A stretch of DNA of 5,626 bases, taken from the NCBI GenBank assembly GCA_030039775.1, contig JASHUX010000183.1:1-5626 (forward strand), written 5' to 3'. Shown in pieces: positions 1-4,713 of the stretch. Numbering within the stretch: position 1 is the first letter of the stretch; every line of letters starts with the position of its first letter. The position numbers were made by a program, and so were the translations under genes. Origin of the DNA: Alphaproteobacteria bacterium (lineage in GTDB: Bacteria; Pseudomonadota; Alphaproteobacteria; ATCC43930; CGMCC-115725). The notes under the pieces were generated by a model, which was not told where the DNA came from, ran no database searches, and worked only from the letters and a program-made list of their open reading frames with translations.

Positions 1-48
1 GACCTGCCGCTTAGAAGGCGGCTGCTCTATCCGCTGAGCTAAGGGCGC
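1..48 (-). tRNA. tRNA-Arg (anticodon TCT), 3' part cut by window edge
   Basis: Read on the minus strand from position 48, this is a tRNA 5' part: acceptor strand GCGCCCT (48-42), TA, D-stem GCTC/GAGC with an 8-nt loop, then a perfect 5-bp anticodon stem GCCGC/GCGGC (22-18 and 10-6) around the loop CTTCTAA. The anticodon is TCT (complement of 13-15), so the tRNA reads AGA and is charged with arginine. The variable loop begins at 5-1. The T-arm, the 3' acceptor strand and any encoded CCA lie outside the window. The gene starts 24 nt after the stop of the complex I subunit gene on the same strand. Confidence 0.93.
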
Positions 49-72
49 CCGCACCCTTATACCACAGGCGCA

Positions 73-369
73 TCATCTCGGCCGGTCGTAGCGGAAATTG
101 TCGGCGTAGGATTTGGGCTTGAATTTCGCCTGATGCGGTTCGGCGACGATGTAGTCGAGGCCGCGCTTCGTGGCGTACGCCACCGCCTCCTCGAGCGTTT
201 CGAACTTGAGGCTGATCTGGTTCAGCGTGTCCGCGGCGCTCGTCCACCCCATCAGCGGATCGGGAGTCCGCGGCGTCGTGACCTCGTAATCGAGCACCCA
301 GCGCCGCGTCTTGGCCCGGCCCGACTGCATCGCGGTTTTTGCCGGTCGATAAATCCGTGCCTGAGGCAT
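73..369 (-). CDS. ETC complex I subunit, NDUFS4-like (NADH:ubiquinone oxidoreductase accessory subunit)
   Basis: This 98-residue protein matches the ETC complex I subunit family (PF04800 type), the bacterial counterpart of mitochondrial NDUFS4. Recognisable blocks are IYRPAKTAMQSG (6-17), DPLMGWTSA (37-45), LKFETLEEAVAYA (54-66) and YADNFRYDR near the C-terminus (88-96). The length is normal for the bacterial form, which lacks the mitochondrial targeting peptide. The family member sits on the peripheral arm of complex I near the NADH-oxidising module and supports its assembly and stability; it has no catalytic residues of its own. The start at 369 is supported by a Shine-Dalgarno-like GGGAG (384-380) 10 nt upstream. 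It lies alone, away from any nuo operon in view, between tRNA-Pro and tRNA-Arg on the same strand. The identification is secure at family level; the exact role in this organism is inferred. Confidence 0.93.
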   Translation of the reverse strand: MPQARIYRPAKTAMQSGRAKTRRWVLDYEVTTPRTPDPLMGWTSAADTLNQISLKFETLEEAVAYATKRGLDYIVAEPHQAKFKPKSYADNFRYDRPR

Positions 370-423
370 CTCGTCTTAACTCCCTAGTCGGACTTGTCAC
401 GCCGAAGCGCAAGCGAAGGCGGA

Positions 424-500
424 TGGTCGGGGCGAGAGGATTCGAACCTCCGGCATCCAGCTCCCAAAGCTGGCGCTCTACCAGGCTGAGCTACGCCCCG
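424..500 (-). tRNA. tRNA-Pro (anticodon TGG), complete, with encoded CCA
   Basis: The minus strand from 500 to 424 folds as a full cloverleaf. The acceptor stem CGGGGCG (500-494) pairs with CGCCCCG (434-428). The D-stem is GCTC/GAGC, and the anticodon stem CCAGC/GCTGG encloses the loop TTTGGGA, giving anticodon TGG (complement of 464-466). The T-arm carries the canonical GGTTCGAATCC core. The 3' end reads discriminator A followed by CCA (427-424), so the CCA tail is encoded in the gene. It should read CCA and, through wobble or modification, other proline codons. The complex I subunit gene starts 54 nt downstream on the same strand. Confidence 0.97.
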
Positions 501-528
501 AAATCCCGCCCCACGCGATCGGGGCAGT

Positions 529-557
529 CTTATCGCCCGGGCACTGGAAAAGTACAA
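529..557 (-). promoter_or_regulatory. Candidate promoter for tRNA-Pro
   Basis: On the minus strand, TTGTAC (557-552) and GATAAG (534-529) are 17 nt apart, the ideal sigma-70 spacing. Transcription would begin near 522, giving a leader of about 22 nt before the tRNA-Pro 5' end at 500. Only the TTG of the -35 box matches consensus, so this is a modest candidate. A GCCCC/GGGGC inverted repeat (508-512 and 521-525) lies in the predicted leader. If real, this promoter could also drive the downstream complex I subunit gene, because no terminator is visible between them. Confidence 0.35.
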
Positions 558-601
558 GCAGGCGCACGATTCTAGCGCGATAGCCCTTAACGAGATCCGC
601 C

Positions 602-1252
602 ATGCCCAGTTTCGCCGAACGCGTTGACGATTATATCCGTGCCCACTCCCTGCGCGAAGACGAGCCGCTGAAGGCGCTGCGCCGCGAAAATGAAACCCGC
701 CCCCGCTTCAACATGCAATTCACCCCGGAATCGGCGCAGCTCGTGCAGATGCTGTTGAAGCTCATGGGCGCCAAACGCGGCATCGAGATCGGCACCTTCA
801 CCGGCTACAGCAGCCTGGCGGTGGCGCTGACGCTGCCGCCCGACGGCAAATTGATCTGTTGCGACGTGAGCGAGGATTACACCGCCGTCGCGCGACGCCA
901 TTGGGAGAAAGCGGGCGTGGCGGCAAAGATCGAGCTGCGGCTCGGCCCGGCGATCGATACACTCGACGCGCTCGTGAAGACGGGCGGGACCGGCAAGTAC
1001 GATTTCATGCTGATCGATGCCGACAAGACCGGCTACGATTCCTATTACGAGCGCGGCTTGGTGCTGTTGCGCACGGGCGGCTTGTTCGCGATCGATAATG
1101 TGCTGTGGGGCGGCGCCGTGATGGAGTCGAGCGGCGGCGGCGCCGACACCAAGGCGCTGCGGGCGCTCAACAACAAGATCGCGAAGGACGAACGCGTTGA
1201 TGTCAACATGCTGCCGATCGGCGACGGCCTGACCTTGGCACGAAAGCGCTAA
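602..1252 (+). CDS. Class I SAM-dependent O-methyltransferase (caffeoyl-CoA OMT-like family)
   Basis: This 216-residue protein has the layout of the cation-dependent O-methyltransferase family 3 (PF01596). The SAM-binding motif I reads GIEIGTFTGYSSL (60-72), followed by the acidic residue D88 after strand beta-2 (LICCDVS), which would hold the SAM ribose. DADK (139-142) and IDN (164-166) supply the residues that bind the divalent metal in this family (D139, D165, N166 by position). The N-terminal helical part (1-55) usually shapes the substrate pocket. Known relatives methylate vicinal hydroxyls of catechol-like compounds; the bacterial substrate is unknown and cannot be read from the sequence. 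The start at 602 has only a weak GAG (592-594) as ribosome binding site. It is monocistronic in view. Its TAA stop overlaps the stop of the opposing DUF192 gene by 3 bases, and the two genes overlap by 4 nt. Confidence 0.93.
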   Translation: MPSFAERVDDYIRAHSLREDEPLKALRRENETRPRFNMQFTPESAQLVQMLLKLMGAKRGIEIGTFTGYSSLAVALTLPPDGKLICCDVSEDYTAVARRHWEKAGVAAKIELRLGPAIDTLDALVKTGGTGKYDFMLIDADKTGYDSYYERGLVLLRTGGLFAIDNVLWGGAVMESSGGGADTKALRALNNKIAKDERVDVNMLPIGDGLTLARKR

Positions 1253-1716
1253 TCGCCCCCATTGCCAAAGCCTTTGTAATGCACGATGTCGCCGGGCTCG
1301 ATGCCGAGGCGCGAGACGGTCCCGCCGTTCAGTTCCAGCACCGCGCGCGCCGGGATCCGCGATGGGATTACGTCCTCGGATAACGGCACGGCGCGCTCGT
1401 GAATATCGACGACGCGGCCGTCCGCCGCGATGAACAGCATATCGAGCGGGATCAGGGTGTTCTTCATCCAAAAGGCGCGCGGCGCGGTGTCCCCGAAATC
1501 GAATAACATGCCGGCGTCGGGCGCGAGCCGCTGACGGTACATCAGCCCCTGCTCCTCTTGCTCGGGCGTGGTCGCCAGCTCGACCTCAAAGTGCTTCGGC
1601 CCCTGTGCGGTCATGATGACGAGACTTGATTTGTCGAACGTCTGTAATGTCTGCGCGTGCGCCGCGACCGCGACGCCACATAAGACAATGAGCAAGAACA
1701 ACCCTCGGCGCAGCAT
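1249..1716 (-). CDS. Secreted DUF192 family protein
   Basis: This 155-residue protein has a typical Sec signal peptide: two arginines (3-4), a hydrophobic core (6-18) and an AHA/Q cleavage site after residue 21. The mature part matches DUF192 (PF02643): FEVELATTPEQEEQGLMYR (43-61), FDFGD (72-76), FWMKNTLIPLDMLFI (82-96), and a C-terminal block ending in GIEPGDIVHY (138-147). The family has known structures but no agreed function; it is periplasmic or surface-exposed. I chose the start at 1716 because it puts the signal peptide at the N-terminus and because GAGGG lies a normal distance upstream. The open frame continues to 2082, but that extension runs antisense through the DUF5996 gene and is not coding. 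The upstream ATG at 1755 would give a 13-residue extension before the signal peptide. The gene is divergent from the DUF5996 gene. Confidence 0.9.
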   Translation of the reverse strand: MLRRGLFLLIVLCGVAVAAHAQTLQTFDKSSLVIMTAQGPKHFEVELATTPEQEEQGLMYRQRLAPDAGMLFDFGDTAPRAFWMKNTLIPLDMLFIAADGRVVDIHERAVPLSEDVIPSRIPARAVLELNGGTVSRLGIEPGDIVHYKGFGNGGD

Positions 1717-1797
1717 GTCACGACCCTCTACGGCAGGATGGAATACGGCTAGCATAGCACGCCGCCGCGACGCGGACGTCGGCGAGAGGAGTTCGGC
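1717..1797. promoter_or_regulatory. Divergent intergenic region with an 11-bp palindrome
   Basis: These 81 bases separate the starts of the DUF192 gene (-) and the DUF5996 gene (+) and must hold both promoters unless either is read through from elsewhere. The perfect palindrome CCGCG-A-CGCGG lies at 1765-1775. Its core is the reverse complement of the CGCGTCGCG found twice upstream of coxG. On the minus strand TATGCT (1756-1751) could serve as a -10 box, giving a leader of about 27 nt to the ATG at 1716, but no good -35 box is visible. AGAGGAG (1785-1791) is the ribosome binding site of the plus-strand gene. Confidence 0.4.
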
Positions 1798-2742
1798 ATG
1801 ACCGACGACGAAGCCTGGCCGGCGCTGCCGTTGGCGGCGTGGCGCGACACGGCCGCGACGTTGCAGCTCTGGACGCAAATCGTCGGCAAGCTGCGCGTGG
1901 CGCAGACGCCCTGGCTCAATCATTCCTGGCACAGCGCCCTCTATGTCACGGTCCGTGGGCTGACCACCTCGCCGATCCCGCACGCCACGGGCGAATTTGA
2001 GGCAGAACTCGATTTCATCGCGCATCGATTGCGGCTGAGCACCGACCGTGGGAGCGAGGCCACGGTGCCGCTGCAGCCCCAAACGGTCGCGGATTTTTAC
2101 ACAGGTGTGATGACGGCGCTGGAGCGGCTCGGCGTGCCGTGCGCGATCGACCGCCTGCCGAACGAATTAGCCGATGCGATCCGGTTCGACCGCGACCGCG
2201 CCCATGCCGCCTACGACGCCGATTTCGCCCATCGTTTCTGGCGCGTGCTGTTGCAGACCGATCGCGTCCTAAAGCAATTCCGAACCGGCTTTATCGGCAA
2301 AGCCAGCCCTGTGCATTTCTTCTGGGGCAGTTTCGATCTGGCGGTAACGCGGTTTTCGGGCCGACGCGCGCCGCTCCATCCGGGCGGCGTGCCGCATTTG
2401 CCCGACACCGTGGTGCAGGAGGCGTATTCGCACGAGGTCAGCAGCGGCGGCTTCTGGCCGGGCGGCGGCGCAGTCGATGACGCCGCGTTCTATTCCTACG
2501 CTTATCCACCGCCGCCAGGCTTCGACACGGCGGCCGTCCGGCCTGCCGCCGCCTCGTTCAATACGACGTTGGGCGAATTCATCCTGCCCTACGAGGCGGT
2601 GCGCACGGCGGCGAACCCGGAACAGATGCTACTCGACTTCCTGCAAAGCACGTATGACGCGGCGGCCGATCTCGGCAAATGGGATCGGGCGGCACTCGAA
2701 TGCGCCATTGGCGTGCCGCGCCGGCCGCGTGCGGTTTCCTGA
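1798..2742 (+). CDS. DUF5996 family protein
   Basis: This 314-residue soluble protein resembles the DUF5996 family of uncharacterised bacterial proteins. Conserved-looking blocks are a W-x-Q-I-V-G-K-L-R stretch (25-33), NHSWHSALYVTVRGLTT (41-57), PVHFFWGSFDLAVTRFSGR (171-189), EAYSHEVSSGGFWPGG (208-223), FYSYAYPPPPGF (231-242) and GEFILPYEAVR (259-269). The many conserved His, Trp and Asp residues could suggest a catalytic or ligand-binding role, but no function is established and I do not assign one. There is no signal peptide or membrane segment. The start at 1798 is supported by a strong AGAGGAG at 1785-1791, 6 nt upstream. The stop (2740-2742) directly abuts the stop of the opposing Coa1-like gene. 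The length and intact motifs suggest a full gene. Confidence 0.87.
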   Translation: MTDDEAWPALPLAAWRDTAATLQLWTQIVGKLRVAQTPWLNHSWHSALYVTVRGLTTSPIPHATGEFEAELDFIAHRLRLSTDRGSEATVPLQPQTVADFYTGVMTALERLGVPCAIDRLPNELADAIRFDRDRAHAAYDADFAHRFWRVLLQTDRVLKQFRTGFIGKASPVHFFWGSFDLAVTRFSGRRAPLHPGGVPHLPDTVVQEAYSHEVSSGGFWPGGGAVDDAAFYSYAYPPPPGFDTAAVRPAAASFNTTLGEFILPYEAVRTAANPEQMLLDFLQSTYDAAADLGKWDRAALECAIGVPRRPRAVS

Positions 2743-3330
2743 CTATTTTACCAGGTCGATCCGGCCGTCACGGCCATCGATCTCGAGCTGCTCCCCTAGC
2801 AGGCGCCAGGTACCCATGTCTTTGTGCGCCTTGAGATAAATCTTGCCGTGCGCCTTGCTGCCGGTGACGGAGAACGATAGTTCGGCGTCGCCCGAGCCGC
2901 CGGTCGACGAATTTATGTTACCCATTGCGGTGCCGGTCTCAACCGGCGGCCCGAGCAATGTCATCGCTTCGGTGTTGTCATTAAGAGCTTGGACGCCGAG
3001 TTGATATGCCTCCGAACTCTTGAGCGTGGCGGTGACAAAGAAAAAGATCCCAACGACGAACAGGATTGACGCGACCAACACGCCCACGCCGACGAGGGCC
3101 CAAGTTCGCTGCACGCGCTTGAAATGGTCGACGTTTTCCCATCTTCGGTTGCGCCATGCCCAAGCACTGCCTTTCGCGCCGAGGACGAAAATCCAGACAA
3201 GGCCGAATAACGGAATGAAGCAAAGCAGCGCGATCGGCGTGCCGTTGCCAAGCCCCCAAATCCAGTTGAGCAGGAACGCGCCCCAGTTCCACCGGTTTAT
3301 TTCCGGCGGCACCACCGCCGTTTTGCCCAT
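2743..3330 (-). CDS. Two-helix membrane protein with Coa1-like C-terminal domain; 5' end probably frameshifted
   Basis: From the ATG at 3330 the protein has 195 residues. An aromatic N-terminal segment WNWGAFLLNWIWG (14-26) is followed by two predicted membrane helices (about 32-51 and 78-101) separated by a basic loop, then a soluble domain (about 105-195) resembling the Coa1 family (cytochrome oxidase assembly factor 1). Mitochondrial Coa1 acts in early Cox1 assembly; the role of bacterial relatives is not established, so the function here is inferred. The soluble domain should lie on the periplasmic side if the basic loop stays inside. The start is doubtful. A better-spaced GGGGGAA (3375-3369) stands 7 nt before ATGs at 3361/3355, but those are in another frame because of a G8 run (3350-3343). 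With seven Gs the frames join and add ten residues, MVMAGGNTSG. The stop abuts that of the DUF5996 gene. Confidence 0.83.
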   Translation of the reverse strand: MGKTAVVPPEINRWNWGAFLLNWIWGLGNGTPIALLCFIPLFGLVWIFVLGAKGSAWAWRNRRWENVDHFKRVQRTWALVGVGVLVASILFVVGIFFFVTATLKSSEAYQLGVQALNDNTEAMTLLGPPVETGTAMGNINSSTGGSGDAELSFSVTGSKAHGKIYLKAHKDMGTWRLLGEQLEIDGRDGRIDLVK

Positions 3331-3342
3331 GCCGGATGTGTT

Positions 3343-3350
3343 CCCCCCCC
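3343..3350 (-). repeat. G8 homopolymer run (C8 on the plus strand)
   Basis: Eight consecutive Gs on the minus strand lie between the well-placed upstream ATGs (3361, 3355) and the in-frame internal ATG (3330) of the Coa1-like gene. At eight Gs the upstream starts are in a different frame from the gene; at seven or ten they are in frame. Such a run is prone both to sequencing or assembly error and to slippage in the cell. Confidence 0.9.
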
Positions 3351-3397
3351 GCCATTACCATATGAAGGTTCCCCCGATCGCATGATTCACGACGGGG

Positions 3398-3403
3398 ATT
3401 ATA
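3398..3403 (-). promoter_or_regulatory. Consensus -10 box (TATAAT) upstream of the Coa1-like gene
   Basis: The minus strand reads GCTATAATCC here, a perfect TATAAT. Transcription would begin near 3391, giving a leader of about 30 nt to the ATG at 3361 but about 60 nt to the ATG at 3330, which favours the upstream start. No convincing -35 box is seen at 16-18 nt spacing (the region around 3420-3427 is poor). The first CGCGTCGCG palindrome (3404-3414) lies immediately upstream, within the promoter spacer, where a bound protein could affect transcription. Confidence 0.5.
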
Positions 3404-3447
3404 GCGCGTCGCGCCGACGATCTTCCATTGCTTGCCGCGTCGCGGCA
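3404..3447. promoter_or_regulatory. Pair of palindromes between the Coa1-like gene and coxG (candidate operators)
   Basis: Two perfect odd-length palindromes share the core CGCGTCGCG. The first is GCGCG-T-CGCGC (3404-3414) and the second is TGCCGCG-T-CGCGGCA (3433-3447). Their centres at 3409 and 3440 are 31 bp apart, close to three helical turns, so both would face the same side of the DNA. Each is followed by GACGAT (3416-3421 and 3450-3455). The second lies about 40 nt before the coxG start. This looks like a site for a dimeric regulator, but GC-rich sequence yields CGCG palindromes by chance, and the second could instead act as an RNA hairpin in the coxG leader. Confidence 0.4.
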
Positions 3448-3488
3448 GCGACGATAGGCTCGCCGCAGATTCAAGGAGATGGTCCCTC

Positions 3489-4118
3489 ATGGACATGACC
3501 GGTGAATACCGGATTTCGGCGCCGCAGCAGCGCGTTTGGGAGGCCTTAAACAATCCCGACGTGCTAAAGGCGTCCATTCCCGGCTGTGAAAGCATCGAGA
3601 AACTGTCCGACACCGAGATGACGGCGCGCGTGGCGGCCAAGGTTGGACCGGTCTCTGCAAAGTTTTCCGGCAAAGTGGTGCTGAGCGATCTCAATCCGCC
3701 GAACGGCTACCGGATTTCCGGCGAAGGCAGCGGCGGTGCGGCTGGTTTCGCCAAGGGCGGCGCGACGGTCACCCTGGCCGACGACGGCGCCGGCGGCACC
3801 ATCCTCAGCTACAAAGTCGACGCGCAGATCGGGGGCAAGCTGGCGCAGATCGGTTCACGTCTCATCGACGGCGTTGCACGCAAAATGGCCGACGATTTCT
3901 TCAGCCGCTTCAGTGCCGCCGTCAGCACCGCGAACGCCTCGGCCGCGCCAACATTGCCACCGGTGCCGGAAGCGCTCCCCGCGGCGGCGCCAGCCGCGCC
4001 GATTCCGTCCAACGCCTCGGCGGTACCCGGCGTCGCGCCCGGATTTCGGCTGCCGCCCTGGGCGTGGATCATCGGCTTGATTGTCATTGTCGCAATCATT
4101 CTCGCGATCTTCGTCTAA
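3489..4118 (+). CDS. coxG: CoxG-like SRPBCC protein with C-terminal membrane anchor (CO dehydrogenase subunit G family)
   Basis: This 209-residue protein belongs to the CoxG family (PF06240, SRPBCC fold). It starts with the typical MTGEYRISAPQQRVWEALNNPDVL (3-26) and SIPGCESIEKL (29-39). The hydrophobic-pocket domain covers about 1-145, followed by an Ala/Pro-rich linker (147-188) and a single hydrophobic helix WAWIIGLIVIVAIILAIFV (191-209) that ends at the last residue, a tail anchor. In carboxidotrophs CoxG is linked to attaching CO dehydrogenase to the membrane and to passing electrons to quinone. A role here with the CoxS/CoxL-like enzyme downstream is inferred from the neighbourhood. The start at 3489 follows AAGGAG (3473-3478) by 10 nt; the frame is open from 3432, but the added 19 residues precede the domain and cover the ribosome binding site. 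A 121-nt gap separates it from coxS. Confidence 0.9.
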   Translation: MDMTGEYRISAPQQRVWEALNNPDVLKASIPGCESIEKLSDTEMTARVAAKVGPVSAKFSGKVVLSDLNPPNGYRISGEGSGGAAGFAKGGATVTLADDGAGGTILSYKVDAQIGGKLAQIGSRLIDGVARKMADDFFSRFSAAVSTANASAAPTLPPVPEALPAAAPAAPIPSNASAVPGVAPGFRLPPWAWIIGLIVIVAIILAIFV

Positions 4119-4239
4119 TTCGTCGCACAATTCGGAGACGCAATTTCTCCGCCGTGCTTGACCGGATGGCGTCGGATGGTGAAACTCGCGCCCAACGAAA
4201 ACCCCTAGTAAATCGCTATATTCAGAAGGGAACGACGCT
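4119..4239 (+). other. coxG-coxS intergenic region with a small hairpin
   Basis: The gap contains a 6-bp inverted repeat, CGGAGA (4133-4138) and TCTCCG (4146-4151), with a 7-nt loop, 15 nt after the coxG stop. It has no T-run after it, so it is not a standard terminator; it could be an RNA stability or partial-termination element that lowers coxS-coxL expression relative to coxG or the reverse. TTGACC (4158-4163) resembles a -35 box, but no -10 box lies at proper spacing. TATATT (4217-4222) is too close to the coxS ribosome binding site (AGAAGGG, 4224-4230) to be its -10 box. I favour co-transcription from upstream of coxG. Confidence 0.4.
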
Positions 4240-4713
4240 ATGCCCTCCATGACATTGACTGTAAACGGCAAGAAGGCGACCGCCGAAGTCGAGAACCGCA
4301 CGCTGCTGGTTCAGTTGTTGCGCGAGCATCTCGGTCTCACGGGGACTCACGTCGGTTGCGATACGAGTCAGTGTGGCGCCTGCGTCGTTCATGTCGACGG
4401 CGTGTCGGTGAAAAGCTGTACGTTGCTCGCCGTGCAGGCGGAGGGCGCCAACGTCCTCACCATCGAAGGGCTGGCGAACGGCAATCAACTTCACCCGATG
4501 CAGGAGGCGTTCCGCGAGAATCACGGCCTGCAATGCGGCTTCTGCACGCCGGGCATGGTGATGAGCGCGGTCGATCTCGCCAACCGCAACAAGCACCCGT
4601 CCGAGCAGGAAATCCGCGAGTGGCTCGAGGGCAATATCTGCCGCTGCACCGGCTATCATAACATCGTGAAGGCGATCAAAGCCGGCGCGGAGGCGATGGC
4701 GGGAGGGCGCTGA
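4240..4713 (+). CDS. coxS: (2Fe-2S)-binding small subunit of molybdenum hydroxylase, CoxS-like
   Basis: This 157-residue protein has the full two-domain layout of xanthine oxidase family iron-sulfur subunits. The N-terminal plant-type ferredoxin domain carries C40, C45, C48 and C60 ([10 protein letters not shown], then SC). The C-terminal four-helix domain carries C99 and C102 in QCGFCTPGM and C134 and C136 in [11 protein letters not shown]. All eight cysteines for two [2Fe-2S] clusters are present, and the length is typical. In the family, these clusters pass electrons from the molybdenum centre of the large subunit to FAD in the medium subunit. No signal peptide is present, so it is cytoplasmic. 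AGAAGGG (4224-4230) lies 9 nt before the start at 4240. Its stop overlaps the coxL-like start by one base (TGATG), which points to translational coupling. Subfamily assignment to CO dehydrogenase rests on similarity and the coxG neighbour. Confidence 0.93.
   Translation: MPSMTLTVNGKKATAEVENRTLLVQLLREHLGLTGTHVGCDTSQCGACVVHVDGVSVKSCTLLAVQAEGANVLTIEGLANGNQLHPMQEAFRENHGLQCGFCTPGMVMSAVDLANRNKHPSEQEIREWLEGNICRCTGYHNIVKAIKAGAEAMAGGR

Noticed and set aside
56..61. TATAAG on the minus strand just before tRNA-Arg, preceded by TGG as in an extended -10 box
   Set aside because: Transcription would begin about one base before the mature tRNA, and there is no -35 box; it is more likely chance.
1..500. tRNA genes as possible attachment sites of an integrated element
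   Set aside because: No integrase, no repeated tRNA 3' end and no foreign gene is visible nearby.
339..575. Small open frame on the plus strand across tRNA-Pro
   Set aside because: It runs antisense through a complete tRNA gene and the start of the complex I subunit gene and matches nothing known.
1131..1143. GGC triplet run in the O-methyltransferase
   Set aside because: It simply encodes a short Gly-rich loop (SSGGGA) and is expected in GC-rich coding DNA.
587..1471. Long open frame on the minus strand (294 codons)
   Set aside because: It lies antisense to the clear O-methyltransferase and part of the DUF192 gene and has an Arg/His/Ala/Gln-rich composition typical of shadow frames in GC-rich DNA.
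1717..2082. N-terminal extension of the DUF192 frame
   Set aside because: It overlaps the DUF5996 gene in antisense, and the signal peptide begins at 1716 with its own ribosome binding site.
3432..3488. Upstream start for coxG
   Set aside because: The 19 added residues precede the CoxG domain and would cover the palindrome and the AAGGAG ribosome binding site that fits the start at 3489.
2981..3694. Open frame of 237 codons on the minus strand covering the Coa1-like and coxG starts
   Set aside because: Its composition is that of a shadow frame and it crosses two recognised genes. Its only informative part is the MVMAGG segment, used above for the frameshift argument.
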